Source of the DNA: Paenibacillus sp. Soil750
GTDB lineage: Bacteria; Bacillota; Bacilli; Paenibacillales; NBRC-103111
Direction of reading: 5' to 3'
DNA length: 64,000 nucleotides
NCBI RefSeq assembly: GCF_001428045.1
Contig: NZ_LMSD01000023.1
Coordinates: 186,001 to 250,000 of the forward strand
Part shown: positions 34,006 through 45,300 of the stretch, piece after piece
Layout: each line of letters opens with the position of its first letter
How positions within the stretch are numbered: the first letter of the stretch is position 1
The notes under the pieces: generated by a model
Seen by the model: the letters and a program-made list of their open reading frames with translations, nothing else
What the model was told of the DNA's origin: nothing
Databases searched by the model: none
Program-made: the position numbers and the translations under genes

Positions 34006-35829
34006 ATGGTGCTGCGCAAGATATATCGGAACTATTTGCAAAATAATTTGTTTATGAGGCTGCTGCTCCTCTTTTCCATGATTACAGTTCTAACGATTAT
34101 TTCGTTTTCTTATTTTATGTACTACTCGATGTCTCAAGCGGCGATCAATCGAGAGTTGGATATACAGAAGAAAGCGCTGACGAACGTTAACAATTATTTG
34201 GGTGGAAAATATGATTCAGCCCAGTCAATCCTATTTGGCCTCTATCGGGATAGCTCGCTGGCTTCAGGTGTGTCATTTATGCTGCAGCATCCTTTTCAAG
34301 AATATGTCCAACACGGTTTGGAGCAGTATAATTTAGGCGGTAACAGCATGTGGAGCGATGGGCTGCAATATTTTAAAAATCAGGTGGAAGACAACAAAGA
34401 TATCCGTAATTTGCTGCTATACAGCGAGGATCAGCAGACTTTATATGCGCTGGGGCAAAATGGGCAGATGAAATTCGTTACCGCGAATCGCGCACGCTCT
34501 TATATCCCGGATGTGATGGCTCTCGAAAGCAAGAGTGTGGAATTGCCAAATATTTGGGTGCGTGAAGCGATCGGACAATGGGATCCCAACCTGTATGCGA
34601 TTCGAACGCCAATCACGGACAAGTTAACGCTGAAGACGATTGGCCAGCAGGTCGTTTATTTTAGTACGGATGGGATTTGGAAGATTTTGCAGAACGATAA
34701 AGACGAGCTGAAGGGGATGATTCTTGTCTTGGCCCCGGACGGCGGTGTGCTGTTCGATTCTTCTAATCAAAACGTTGGGAAGATCTATCCACATATGGAT
34801 CAAATCAATGCGATGTATGAAAATGGTGGTTCCAGCCAAGGCGACTATGTGACGAAGCTTACGCAAAGCAAGGGGAATTTCAGCACGGTTAGCATCATCC
34901 CCCGCAAAGAGCTAGATGCTTCCTCGAAGAAAATCGGCAGTACGATTTTCCTCATCAGTGCGATTTGTATCTTTTTCGCCATTCTAATTCCGTTCCTGGT
35001 TGTGATGAGTGTCGCCAAGCGGACCAATCAAATCATCCGTTTCACACGCAAGGTGAAGCAAGGTGATCTAAGTGTACGGATACCCGATGTGCGGGAGGAC
35101 GAGATCGGGCAAATATCCCGAAGTTTTAACGAGATGATTGAGGAATTGAACCTCTATATTGATCGGGTGTATAAGGCGAACATTAAGCAAAAACAGACGG
35201 AACTGACGGCGCTACAAGCTAGAGTCAATCCACATTTCCTCTACAATACGCTGGAAGTGATTCGGATGCGGGCAATCTCACAAGGCGCACATGACGTTGG
35301 CGAAATGATCTACAGCTTATCGGCGCTGTTCCGAAGTTTTGTCCAACAGAAGAAAATCTATACGCTCAAACATGAGTTGGAAGCCTGTCGTCTGTACCTG
35401 GAACTATTTCAAATTCGATATAAGGATAAATTTACGTATACCATGGATTGGGATCGACGGCTCGGGTCTGTGCGTGTGATGAAGATGTCGCTGCAACCGA
35501 TCATTGAGAATTACATTGTGCATGGTTTGCGAAGCGAAAGCTCAGATAATGAGCTTCATATCCGGGTGAAGCAGGTAGAGGCGTTTCTCCATGTGCAGAT
35601 TGAAGACAACGGCAATGGGATTTCACCACAGCGACTCAATGAATTGGCGTTATTTCTGCAAGATGAGGAATTGGAAGGGGAGTCTTTTGGGTTGCGAAGC
35701 ATCAATCAACGGCTTAAACTGCTTTATGGCAGTGAATACGGCGTGAAATTACATAGTGAACCAGGCCAAGGAACGACCATTGATATTTGGTTGCCGATGG
35801 ACGGTGGAGCGGAGGTGGACGATGTTTAG
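34006..35829 (+). CDS. YesM-family sensor histidine kinase
   Basis: 607 residues: a membrane segment (~17-40), an extracellular sensor (~40-300), a second segment (~305-330), HAMP (~335-390), the His_kinase box with H410 in 'RVNPHFLYNTLE', and an HATPase domain with N-box 'IIENYIVHG' and 'EDNGNG'. These kinases control sugar-importer operons with a YesN-type partner. The response-regulator gene overlaps its last eight bases, so the two are translationally coupled. The mannan-type importer and hydrolases downstream are the likely targets. Confidence 0.95.
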   Translation: MVLRKIYRNYLQNNLFMRLLLLFSMITVLTIISFSYFMYYSMSQAAINRELDIQKKALTNVNNYLGGKYDSAQSILFGLYRDSSLASGVSFMLQHPFQEYVQHGLEQYNLGGNSMWSDGLQYFKNQVEDNKDIRNLLLYSEDQQTLYALGQNGQMKFVTANRARSYIPDVMALESKSVELPNIWVREAIGQWDPNLYAIRTPITDKLTLKTIGQQVVYFSTDGIWKILQNDKDELKGMILVLAPDGGVLFDSSNQNVGKIYPHMDQINAMYENGGSSQGDYVTKLTQSKGNFSTVSIIPRKELDASSKKIGSTIFLISAICIFFAILIPFLVVMSVAKRTNQIIRFTRKVKQGDLSVRIPDVREDEIGQISRSFNEMIEELNLYIDRVYKANIKQKQTELTALQARVNPHFLYNTLEVIRMRAISQGAHDVGEMIYSLSALFRSFVQQKKIYTLKHELEACRLYLELFQIRYKDKFTYTMDWDRRLGSVRVMKMSLQPIIENYIVHGLRSESSDNELHIRVKQVEAFLHVQIEDNGNGISPQRLNELALFLQDEELEGESFGLRSINQRLKLLYGSEYGVKLHSEPGQGTTIDIWLPMDGGAEVDDV

Positions 35830-37342
35830 GGTCTTTCTTGCGGACGATGAACCTTTCATTATCGAAGGGTTGTATGACATTATTGATTGGGCGGAAGTTG
35901 GATTGGAGATTGTGGGGCACGCCAGCAATGGACAGAAGGCTTTGGACGCTATGCAGGAAACATCCGTCGATATTTTGGTGACAGACATCTCCATGCCGAT
36001 TATGAATGGACTGGATTTGATTCGGCACGCCAGATCGGTTCATCCGGAATTAAAAGTGATCGTACTCAGTGGATTCGATGAGTTTTCTTATTTGAAAGAG
36101 GGGATGCAGCTAGGCATCGAAAATTACTTACTCAAGCCCATTAACATTCAAGAACTCAAGGCTTCGTTGCAAAATACCGTAGAGAAGCTGAATACCATGA
36201 ACGAGACACAGTTGGTTCAGGCATACAGCAAGCAAATTTTGAAGGACAACACGCTGCATCGTTGGTTGACGCAGCAGATTGCGCCGCTGGAGTTCTATGA
36301 GCGTGCAGAACTTTTAGGCATCAACTTAGCAAGTACCTATATGGTCGCAGCCGTTCTGCGAATGCCTGTTGATGCAGATAAGGGCCTGGAATTTATCGCT
36401 GGACGGCTGGATGCCTACAAATGGGTGACCGTTTTCCGTGATATGGACGGAGATGTTCTGTTGCTTGCATCCATAGATCACATAGTAGAAGGCAAAAAAG
36501 AACTGATAGCACTGCTTCATCAGCTTCATACCGCGCTTCAAGACCAATCGGTTCGCATCTCGATAGGGACCGTCGGTCACCTGCCGGATGGCGTCGCGCA
36601 AAGCTATGAAGCCGCCAAAAAAGCACAGGAGTATTTCTGGATTTATCCTGAGCTGCCAGTGATTGATTATCAGGAGTTGGCTATGCATCAAGACAATCCC
36701 AAGGTGGATTTCTCGATCATTGATTGGCCGGCCTATGCGAAGCTTATTATTGCCAAAGATATAGAAAACTTGCGTGCCTCTATTCATAACGACTTCAAGC
36801 GAATGCAAGCTTTGCCGGGCATTACGCCGCACGATTTTCAGAATATCGCCTTTGAGATGGTCATTCATTTCAAGTTGGAAATCAAAGCAATCCGTCATAC
36901 CGAAGAACTGGAGGCGTATCATCTTGCCTTTGAACAGATTCGCGAGGCGGTCGCGCTGGAAGAATTGGAAGCTGCCATCCTGGAGATAGCCGAGACGACA
37001 ATTGGCTTTTTGATTTCGGATGTTCGAAGTCCGATTGTGCAGCAGGTATTGAAATATGTTCAACAGTCCTATGCCGAAGAGCTCTCGCTCAAAATGCTTG
37101 GCTCCCACTACCACATCCATCCTGTTTACTTAGGGCAGTTGTTTCACAAAGAGATTAATGAGACATTCACGGAGTATATGAATCGTTTCCGAGTTGAGAA
37201 GGCAAAAGAACTGCTCAAGACAACGCATGCAAAGGTTCATCAGATTGCCAAAGAGGTAGGTTACTCCGAATTGGGTTACTTTTATAAACAATTCAAAAAG
37301 TATGTTGGCATCTCGCCAACGGATTATCGTGGATTGCTCTAG
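35822..37342 (+). CDS. YesN-family response regulator with AraC-type DNA-binding domain
   Basis: 506 residues from the ATG at 35822 (GGAGGTGG upstream), starting inside the kinase gene. The receiver domain has the acidic pair D8/D9, the phosphorylation site D55 ('ILVTDISMP') and K105 ('LLKPI'). A ~280-residue middle part follows, then an AraC double HTH at ~405-505 ('YLGQLFHKEIN', 'VHQIAKEVGYSELGYFYKQF'). When phosphorylated by the kinase at 34006 it should activate the importer operon beginning at 37523. Confidence 0.95.
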   Translation: MFRVFLADDEPFIIEGLYDIIDWAEVGLEIVGHASNGQKALDAMQETSVDILVTDISMPIMNGLDLIRHARSVHPELKVIVLSGFDEFSYLKEGMQLGIENYLLKPINIQELKASLQNTVEKLNTMNETQLVQAYSKQILKDNTLHRWLTQQIAPLEFYERAELLGINLASTYMVAAVLRMPVDADKGLEFIAGRLDAYKWVTVFRDMDGDVLLLASIDHIVEGKKELIALLHQLHTALQDQSVRISIGTVGHLPDGVAQSYEAAKKAQEYFWIYPELPVIDYQELAMHQDNPKVDFSIIDWPAYAKLIIAKDIENLRASIHNDFKRMQALPGITPHDFQNIAFEMVIHFKLEIKAIRHTEELEAYHLAFEQIREAVALEELEAAILEIAETTIGFLISDVRSPIVQQVLKYVQQSYAEELSLKMLGSHYHIHPVYLGQLFHKEINETFTEYMNRFRVEKAKELLKTTHAKVHQIAKEVGYSELGYFYKQFKKYVGISPTDYRGLL

Positions 37343-37522
37343 GGAAAACTTAGAAGCAGTCTTTTTTTTGTGCGAAAATGATTTGATAGCGTTTTTTTCT
37401 TTATTTTAGACAGGGTTCATTTAGTTTATCGTCTATTTGTAATTGCTTTCATGCAGTACTGTAAATATAGCCCCTACGGGCATAGACAAACGAACGAGTA
37501 TTCACTAGGGAGGACTCAAAAA

Positions 37523-39001
37523 ATGAGCAAAATGAAAAAAAACTTGGTCACTACACTAGGATTGACGTTAGCGGTTTCTATGACGCTTAGCGCTTGTGGC
37601 AGTAAAGATGCCGATGATGCGAAAGGGAATGCGACAGCGAATAAACCCGTTGAATTAATTTGGTATACGATCGGAACGCCACAGAAAGATGTGGATCGCG
37701 TTATGGCTGAAGTCAGCAAGTACACCGCGGAGAAAATCGGTGTTACGGTGAAGATGAATATGACGGATTGGGGCGATTATGCCCAAAAAATGCAAGTAAT
37801 GACCGCTTCCGGCACACCTATGGATATTATGTTTACGTCTTCATGGGCATTTGATTATGTGCAAAATGCGCGTAAAGGTGCATTCAAGCCGATTGACGAG
37901 CTGCTGCAAAAAAATGGACAAGGCATTGTCAAAGCATTGGACCCTGCTTTCCTTAACGGCTCCAAAGTAGATGGACATAATTATGGTGTTCCAGCTAATA
38001 AAGAGCTGCCAGCACAAGACGTATGGCGTTTCAACAAAACCCTGGCTGATAAATATAACCTTAGTCTGGATAACGTGAAATCACTGGAAAGCTTAGAACC
38101 GTTGCTTTCAGTAATTAAAGCCAAAGAGCCGAACACGTACGGATTGGCTGTTGATAAAAACTACATGCCGTATGTGCCATACGATTACATCATTGAGAAA
38201 ATGCCAATGGCAGTTAGCGTAGACAACAAAGATTTGAAAGTCGTTAACATTTTAGATACACCAGAAATGAAACAAGCTTTGAAAACAATGAATAAATATT
38301 ACAAAGCCGGCTACATTCCAACAGAAGCATCCACGCTGACATCCTTGAATGATGTACAAGTGACTGGCAAGTGGTTCTCCGATAAAGCAACAAATCAACC
38401 TTTCGCGGACAACCTTTGGTCAGCAAGCTATGGATACCCTGTTGTATCCAAACCAGCAAGCCCAGCTTTAATTTACAACTGGTCCGTAATGGGCTCCATG
38501 CAAGCGATCTCAGCCAACTCCAAATATCCGGAAAAAGCGATGGAATTCCTGAACCTGCTCAACACAGATCCTGTACTTCGCAACATGGTCGATTCTGGTA
38601 TTGAAGGTGAGCACTACAAAAAAGCTGGCAATGACACCATGGAAAACTTACCGGCATCCAAAAACTATGATATGCCTACATTCTCCCTTGGTAATGTGCT
38701 GTTGACATACAGAGATGTCAAAGACCCTGAGAACAAATGGGAAGAATTCAAGAAATTTAACGATACAGGCGTACCTGCCCCACTGCTTGGCTTTAACTTC
38801 GATCCTACCAAAGTAATCAATGAAATCGCCGCTGTACAGAACGTGAAAGAAGAGTTCTGGGCAACACTTATGACGGGGACCGTTGATCCAGATAAATACA
38901 TTCCGCTTGCAAACGAGAAATTCAAAGCAGCCGGGCTGGATAAAATTATGACGGAAGCACAAAGTCAAATTGACGCCTGGAAAGCAGCTAACAAAAAATA
39001 G
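37523..39001 (+). CDS. Extracellular sugar-binding lipoprotein (mannan/N-glycan locus)
   Basis: 492 residues from the ATG at 37523 (GGGAGG upstream). The lipobox is LSAC after 'LTLAVSMT', so it is a surface lipoprotein. The mature part has the family-1 binding-protein pattern ('VMTASGTPMDIMFTSSWAFDYV'-type loop, Trp-rich cleft). It leads an operon of binding protein, two permeases and three mannosidase-type enzymes, which suggests a mannose-containing oligosaccharide as ligand. The 180 bases upstream hold the promoter; a possible weak cre (TGATAGCGTTTTTT, 37382-37395) is visible. Confidence 0.92.
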   Translation: MSKMKKNLVTTLGLTLAVSMTLSACGSKDADDAKGNATANKPVELIWYTIGTPQKDVDRVMAEVSKYTAEKIGVTVKMNMTDWGDYAQKMQVMTASGTPMDIMFTSSWAFDYVQNARKGAFKPIDELLQKNGQGIVKALDPAFLNGSKVDGHNYGVPANKELPAQDVWRFNKTLADKYNLSLDNVKSLESLEPLLSVIKAKEPNTYGLAVDKNYMPYVPYDYIIEKMPMAVSVDNKDLKVVNILDTPEMKQALKTMNKYYKAGYIPTEASTLTSLNDVQVTGKWFSDKATNQPFADNLWSASYGYPVVSKPASPALIYNWSVMGSMQAISANSKYPEKAMEFLNLLNTDPVLRNMVDSGIEGEHYKKAGNDTMENLPASKNYDMPTFSLGNVLLTYRDVKDPENKWEEFKKFNDTGVPAPLLGFNFDPTKVINEIAAVQNVKEEFWATLMTGTVDPDKYIPLANEKFKAAGLDKIMTEAQSQIDAWKAANKK

Positions 39002-39076
39002 AGGCAAGTTTAAGGATGAGGTGAATGTTCTGCATTCACCTGATCTTTGTCTTGCTATCAGCGGAGGGGTGATTGT

Positions 39077-40015
39077 ATGAACAGAATAGGAACTTTTTTC
39101 AAAGATGTTAAACAAAGCAGAGTGCTGCTGCTCATGGCATTACCAGCAACACTTTGGTTCCTGTTCTTCTCTTATTTACCGATGGCAGGCATGGTCATTG
39201 CTTTCAAGCAGTACCGTTACAGCCGTGATGGTTTTTGGGCAAGTATTGTGGAGAGCAAGTGGGTTGGCTTACAGAATTTCAAATTCCTATTTAGTACGAA
39301 CGACGCTTATATCATTACGCGCAACACGCTGTTATACAATATTGTGTTCATTATTGCAGGTCTGGTGCTGTCCGTTGGACTTGCCATTGTGTTATCCGAA
39401 ATTACGAATAAAAAGCTTGCTAAGCTTTATCAAACAGGTATGTTCATGCCCTATTTCTTATCTTGGGTCATCGTTGGCTATTTCGTATTCAGTTTCCTAA
39501 GTGTGGATAAAGGAATGCTTAATCATATACTTCCCTGGTTTGGCGTGGATCCGATTCGTTGGTACAACGACAAGACGTATTGGCCGCTGATTATTATTCT
39601 CGTTTACCTCTGGAAATCAGTCGGTTATAGCTCTGTTGTGTATTTGGCGGCGATCATGGGGATCGATAAATCGCTTTATGAAGCAGCCATGATTGACGGC
39701 GCGAGCAAATGGCAGCAGATCCGCAACATTACCTTCCCGATGTTAAAACCGTTAATGACGATTCTGACGCTGCTCGCGATCGGACGAATTTTTTATGCAG
39801 ACTTCGGACTGTTCCTGCAAGTGCCTAGAGATTCCGGGACGTTATACTCCGTAACCAATGTTATCGATACGTACGTATACCGCGGCCTTAAATCTACAGG
39901 AGAAATCGGGATGAGTACAGCGGCTGGTTTGTATCAGTCCGTGATCGGTTTCATTCTCGTGATGACTTCGAACTATGTCGTTAGAAAATTTGATAAAGAC
40001 AATGCACTCTTTTAA
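39077..40015 (+). CDS. CUT1 ABC transporter permease (mannan/N-glycan locus)
   Basis: 312 residues from the ATG at 39077, behind GGAGGGG; the open frame reaches 39047 but without a ribosome site. Six membrane segments, the LplB-like 'FSYLPMAGMVIAFKQY' loop and the EAA loop 'YEAAMIDGASKWQQI'. It pairs with the permease at 40045. Confidence 0.93.
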   Translation: MNRIGTFFKDVKQSRVLLLMALPATLWFLFFSYLPMAGMVIAFKQYRYSRDGFWASIVESKWVGLQNFKFLFSTNDAYIITRNTLLYNIVFIIAGLVLSVGLAIVLSEITNKKLAKLYQTGMFMPYFLSWVIVGYFVFSFLSVDKGMLNHILPWFGVDPIRWYNDKTYWPLIIILVYLWKSVGYSSVVYLAAIMGIDKSLYEAAMIDGASKWQQIRNITFPMLKPLMTILTLLAIGRIFYADFGLFLQVPRDSGTLYSVTNVIDTYVYRGLKSTGEIGMSTAAGLYQSVIGFILVMTSNYVVRKFDKDNALF

Positions 40016-40044
40016 CTGAGGATTGAGGAAAGGAGGAACTGATT

Positions 40045-40965
40045 ATGAATGCTGTCAAAGCGATGAAAAAACAAGACTTTCATAAATTGCCGCCACTTTT
40101 GAATGTGTTCGCCCATTTAGCCGCGGGTCTTTTTACCATTGCCTGTGTGTTTCCGTTTCTGTTTGTGACGATTATTTCGTTCACGGATGAGAAATCTTTG
40201 AATACGAACGGATATAGCATCTTCCCGGAGAAATGGAGCCTGGAAGCGTACCGTTATCTCTTCAAAGCAGGCGATCAATTGTTGATGTCTTATGGGGTCA
40301 CAATCCTTGTAACGGTTGTAGGTACGCTTGTCAGCTTGATTCTGACCGCTACATTCGCCTATGCGATTTCTCGGAAGAGCTTTAAATTCCGGAATTTCTT
40401 CGGCTTTTTCGCCTTTTTTACGATGCTCTTCAACGGTGGACTTGTGCCGACTTATATTGTCATGACGCAATTGCTCGGACTCAAGGACTCCTTGTGGGCT
40501 TTGGTTCTGCCATTAGCGGGTAACGCCTTCTATATCATGATTATGCGTACTTTCTTTAGTACATCTGTACCGGATGCCATTATTGAATCGGGCAAAATGG
40601 ACGGAGCCGGCGAATTCGGCATATTCGTCAAGCTCGTGTTGCCGCTGTCCCTGCCTGGGCTCGCAACGATCGGGTTATTCAGTACCTTGGGGTACTGGAA
40701 TGATTGGTTCAATGCGCTGCTGTACATCGACACGCCGAACTTGGTGCCGCTGCAATCGATGCTGATGCGGATTGAGAACAGCATGCAGTTCCTGCTTCAG
40801 AACACGAGCAACCCGTCAGTTGGTATAGGTTTGCTACAATCGCTGCCGCAGGATACTTCGCGGATGGCGATGGTTGTGCTTGCGACGGGACCGATTATAT
40901 TCGCATATCCGTTCTTCCAGCGTTATTTTATACAAGGCTTGACGATTGGTGCTGTAAAAGAGTAG
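40045..40965 (+). CDS. CUT1 ABC transporter permease (mannan/N-glycan locus)
   Basis: 306 residues, AAGGAGG upstream. Six membrane segments, the EAA loop 'IESGKMDGAGEFGIF' and a C-terminal 'QGLTIGAVKE' as in YtcP proteins. It is the second channel subunit of the importer started at 37523. As in the other importers here no ATPase gene is present. Confidence 0.93.
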   Translation: MNAVKAMKKQDFHKLPPLLNVFAHLAAGLFTIACVFPFLFVTIISFTDEKSLNTNGYSIFPEKWSLEAYRYLFKAGDQLLMSYGVTILVTVVGTLVSLILTATFAYAISRKSFKFRNFFGFFAFFTMLFNGGLVPTYIVMTQLLGLKDSLWALVLPLAGNAFYIMIMRTFFSTSVPDAIIESGKMDGAGEFGIFVKLVLPLSLPGLATIGLFSTLGYWNDWFNALLYIDTPNLVPLQSMLMRIENSMQFLLQNTSNPSVGIGLLQSLPQDTSRMAMVVLATGPIIFAYPFFQRYFIQGLTIGAVKE

Positions 40966-41010
40966 TGCCCTAACCAACTTCGTAGATTATAGAAATGTGG
41001 AGGATTTACC

Positions 41011-42330
41011 GTGGAACAATTCAGACTGCCCAAAATTCCGATGCCCAAGCTGGAACTGCCACAAGCCATACAAGATGTCTTGTTGGAAGCCGAAGAAAAG
41101 CTGGCGCATCGTCCTAAACTCCTGCAATTATTTAAAAATTGTTTTCCGAATACATTAGAAACAACAACCAAGCTGATGCCAGATGGCACCACGTTTGTCA
41201 TCACTGGAGATATTCCGGCGTCCTGGCTGCGTGATTCTGTCGAACAGGTCATGCATTACGTGCCTTTTGCCAAAGAAGATAGGGATCTTCAACGCATCAT
41301 TAGCGGATTAATTAAACGTCATATGCAGTACATTCATATTGATCCGTATGCAAATGCGTTTAATGAGTCGGCCAATGACTGGCATTGGAACAAAGCAGAC
41401 CAAACGGAGATGTCGCCATGGGTATGGGAGCGCAAATTTGAGCTCGATTCCTTGTGCTTTTCGATGCGTCTGGCTTATGCATATTGGAAGGAAACCGAAT
41501 TGACGGATATCTTTGATGCTGGCTTTAAAGCAGCGATGGTTAAGATTTATGAGTTGTTCCTAACCGAGCAGCATCATTTTGAAAAGTCGCCTTACCGCTT
41601 TACCCGCAATAACGGGATACCAACCGATTCTCTACGTAATAACGGCTTGGGCATGCCAGTGAATTATACGGGGATGGTGTGGTCAGGCTTCCGTTCTAGT
41701 GACGATGCGTGTGACTTTCATTACAATATTCCAGCAAATATGTTCGCGGTAGTCGCTCTTCGCCATATGCAAGAATTCGCGGAATGGGTGTTCCGGGACA
41801 TGGATTTCCTCGCACAACTCAAAGCGCTCGAAGCGGACATTGACCATGGCATACAATTGTATGGGATTTATCGTCATCCGACATTTGGTCCCATTTATGC
41901 GTATGAAACGGACGGTTTCGGCAATCACTGTCTGATGGATGATGCCGGGACGCCGGGTCTTATGTCGATTCCTTACTTGGGCTATGTGACCGCGGACGAT
42001 CCTATTTATCAAAATACAAGACGCTTTGCGCTTAGCAAAGAGAACCCGTTCTATTTCGAAGGCAAGGTGGCTCGAGGAATCGGCAGTCCGCATACGCCGG
42101 ACGACTACATTTGGCATATGGCTCTGTCCATGCAAGGTATTACGGCATCGACGGCGGAAGAGAAGCTGGAGATGATCGCGATGCTGGAAGCGACAGATGC
42201 AGATACGGGATTCATGCATGAAGGGTTTCACGTCGATGACCCAACGATTTTCACGCGGAAGTGGTTTGCGTGGTCGAACAGCCTGTTCTCACAATTAGTT
42301 TATCAAGCGATGAAGGATGGTCTTCTATGA
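41011..42330 (+). CDS. GH125 exo-alpha-1,6-mannosidase (metal-independent)
   Basis: 439 residues from a GTG start with GGAGG upstream, matching the usual GH125 size (~430). 'TGDIPASWLRDSVEQV' near residue 70 and 'NDWHWNKADQTEMSPWVWERKFELDSLC' around 130-157 are characteristic of this family, formerly DUF1237. It is an inverting (alpha/alpha)6-barrel enzyme that removes terminal alpha-1,6-linked mannose, for example from N-glycans or fungal mannan. No signal peptide, hence cytoplasmic. Its stop overlaps the start of the next gene by four bases (ATGA). Confidence 0.94.
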   Translation: MEQFRLPKIPMPKLELPQAIQDVLLEAEEKLAHRPKLLQLFKNCFPNTLETTTKLMPDGTTFVITGDIPASWLRDSVEQVMHYVPFAKEDRDLQRIISGLIKRHMQYIHIDPYANAFNESANDWHWNKADQTEMSPWVWERKFELDSLCFSMRLAYAYWKETELTDIFDAGFKAAMVKIYELFLTEQHHFEKSPYRFTRNNGIPTDSLRNNGLGMPVNYTGMVWSGFRSSDDACDFHYNIPANMFAVVALRHMQEFAEWVFRDMDFLAQLKALEADIDHGIQLYGIYRHPTFGPIYAYETDGFGNHCLMDDAGTPGLMSIPYLGYVTADDPIYQNTRRFALSKENPFYFEGKVARGIGSPHTPDDYIWHMALSMQGITASTAEEKLEMIAMLEATDADTGFMHEGFHVDDPTIFTRKWFAWSNSLFSQLVYQAMKDGLL

Positions 42331-45300
42331 GTCGTCCAGTCCTTATCTTCCATGAACCCGGATTCCCGAGCAGTTCGTGGAGCGATGTGCCCATCGCGCA
42401 ATTGACGGCGCAAGGGGCAGTTGTGGTAGGTGCCCATGCACTTGGAGAGGCGCTAAGATCAGCAGCAGGCGGTTGTTTCGTCAATCTGCATGCGCCGTAT
42501 TTTCCGAAAGCGGCGTGGCCTGATATCCTAGCGTTCTTGCAGCGCGGCGGCGGCCTCCTGAGTGTTGGCGGCGCAGCTTTCAAGCGTCCTGTCCGCTGGG
42601 AAGATGAGAATTGGCATGTGGAATCTGAGCAGACGGGCTATCACCAGCAGCTGCATATTCATGAAATTCTGCGCGTTGAAGGTACGCCAATCCGTTCCTA
42701 TATCACGTCGGAAACGTTACCGCTGTTGGAAGGGCAAGAATCCCTATTCGCGCTTGCCGATACATGGAATATGGTGCCGCATACGACGCGCGACAGTGAT
42801 TTGCCCCATCAGATGGGCGCGGCGGGTACGATGAGCACACAGATTTATCCGCTGCTGAAAAGCCTCGGCAAGACAGGCCGCGAAGTAGCGGCGCCTGTCG
42901 TTCTATGGGAGAATTCACGCGGTGCGTTTATCGGTTCACGTTGGCTGTTCGTCAATGTGCCGCTGAGTCCCTCGTTCTGGAGCGAAGGCGGTGCGGAGAG
43001 TTTGGCCCAGTGGGCGAAATTCTGTGCGAGCGGTGTGACCGAACTGTGGATCAAGCCGAATTATGCCAGCTATGAACCTGGCGAACATGCGATGCTGACG
43101 ATTCAGACACAACATATCGGAGATAAAGCTGCAGTTAAGGCGTGGACACTGGATCTTCGGGTCGAGCATGACAAAGGGACACAGGATGTTTGGACGCATC
43201 GTCTAACTGTTCAAGTTAACAAGGAATTCAATGTGGTACGCATTCCGGTACCGATGAATATAGAGCGCGGTTTGTATCGCGTAACGTGCAAGGCAGACTC
43301 AGAGGATGGCGAGCTGCGTATACTTCGTCAAGGTTTTTGGGGGAACGATGCAGGGCTTCTCGCAGAAGGTCAGCCAATCACTTGCGGACGCGATTATTTC
43401 ATCAAAGATGGTCGTCCACTGCCCGTAGTTGGCATGACGTACATGACGTCTGATGTGGCTCGCAAATTCTTATTCCTGCCGAATAGCGATGTCTGGGATC
43501 GAGATATGGCCCAAATGGCCAAAGCAGGCATTAATTGGATTCGTACGGGCATTTGGACCGCCTACCGCAATATCATGCAGGTGGATGGCCATGCTTCGGA
43601 AGAAGTATTGAGAGCCATCGATGCGTTCCTCCTGACGGCCAAGAAGCATCAACTGCAGGTCACGTTCACCTTCTTCTCTTTCACACCAGAAACTTGGGAA
43701 GGGGTTAATCCCTATCTCGATCCGCAAAGTGTGGAAGCTCAGAAGCGGTTTATTCGCTCCATCGTTTCCCGACATCAGGCGACAACCCATGTGGATTGGG
43801 ACTTGATCAACGAGCCATCGATGTTCGATCCCGCTCAGATTTTCTCGGATGGCCCTCGTTCCAGTCGGGACAAATATGAGAAAGAAGCTTTCATTGCGTG
43901 GCTCAAGCAGCGGCATGAGAGCATTGAACTACTGCAAGAACTCTGGAATATGACGCCTGTGCAGCTTCCGACTTATGAAGCGGCTGTCATTCCGGAGGCG
44001 GCAGACATCAATTTTGACGTGCAGGACATGCACCGGGCGAAAAAGGGGACACGCTGGCTCGATTACTGCCTATTCTCGATGGAGATGCACAACCAGTGGG
44101 CCAAACAGCTGTATGACACAATCAAAGAGATTGTGCCTGAACATCTCGTTGTCGTCGGCCAGGATGAAGCGCTTGGCGCTCAGCGGCCTTCACCGCTTTT
44201 CTACGAAGAAGCGGTAGATTACACAACGGTCCATTCGTGGTGGTTGAACGATAACCTCGTTTGGGATGGCATCTTTGCCAAAACTGCCAATAAACCGAAT
44301 GTCATTCAAGAGACTGGCATTATGTACGTAGAGACCCCGGATGGACGTGCAAAACGTTCGGAGATCGAGCTGCGCAGCATGTTGGAGCGTAAATATGCTT
44401 ACGCCTTTGCAACCGGAGGCGCAGGAGCGATTCATTGGATTTGGAACACCAATTTCTATATGGATAACGCGAACGAGTCGCATATCGGAGCACTTCGTGC
44501 CGATGGTACAGAGAAACCGGAAGCGGATGTTTCGTATGAATTCGGCCGATTTATGGCCGAGATCAGAGATCTTTTCCAGGAGCGGGATCTAGAAGATATC
44601 GTGGCTGTATTCCCTTATTCCAACGATTTCTCCAACCGGAAATTGGCGTTCGATGCCACGACGGCTATGACGCGTGTGCTGTCATATAAGATGAAACTGC
44701 CGTTCCGCGCGGCATCGGAATATCATTTGGAGATGCTGGAGCATCAACCGGCGAAGCTGATTTTGCTTCCAAGCGCGCATAATTTGGATGAACAAGCATG
44801 GATAAAGCTGATCGATATTGTGAAGAGCACGGGTGCGACATTATTGGCTACAGGTCCAATCAGTCTCGACGCATACTGGAAGCAAAAGCCGCGACTCCTC
44901 GAGGAGCTTGGTGATGCAGAACTTCATAATGTGCGCCGTGAAGAAATGCTTGAGCTGGAAGGCACTTTGCACCCTGTTTCCTATGGGCGACGCCGAATTG
45001 CTGAAACGTTGAAAGAAGTACGACTTGGAAGTTCGGAAGCGAAGCCAAGTGCTGGCGGAGATCGCGTTGTTGATCTTCCTTTAGGCAATGGCCGATTGAT
45101 ATGGAGTCCGCTGCCAGTGGAAATAAACGATCGGATGGATACTGTAGAGGCGCTATACCGATACGCAGTAAATAAAGCGGGTTGCAGCAGCGGATTGCAG
45201 TGGCTTCAAGGCGATATCGCGGGGATTTACGGAAGGAAGCTTCGTTTCAAGGGCGGTTTCTTGTACGTATTTGTCTCCGAATTTGCCTGGGATGTGACGG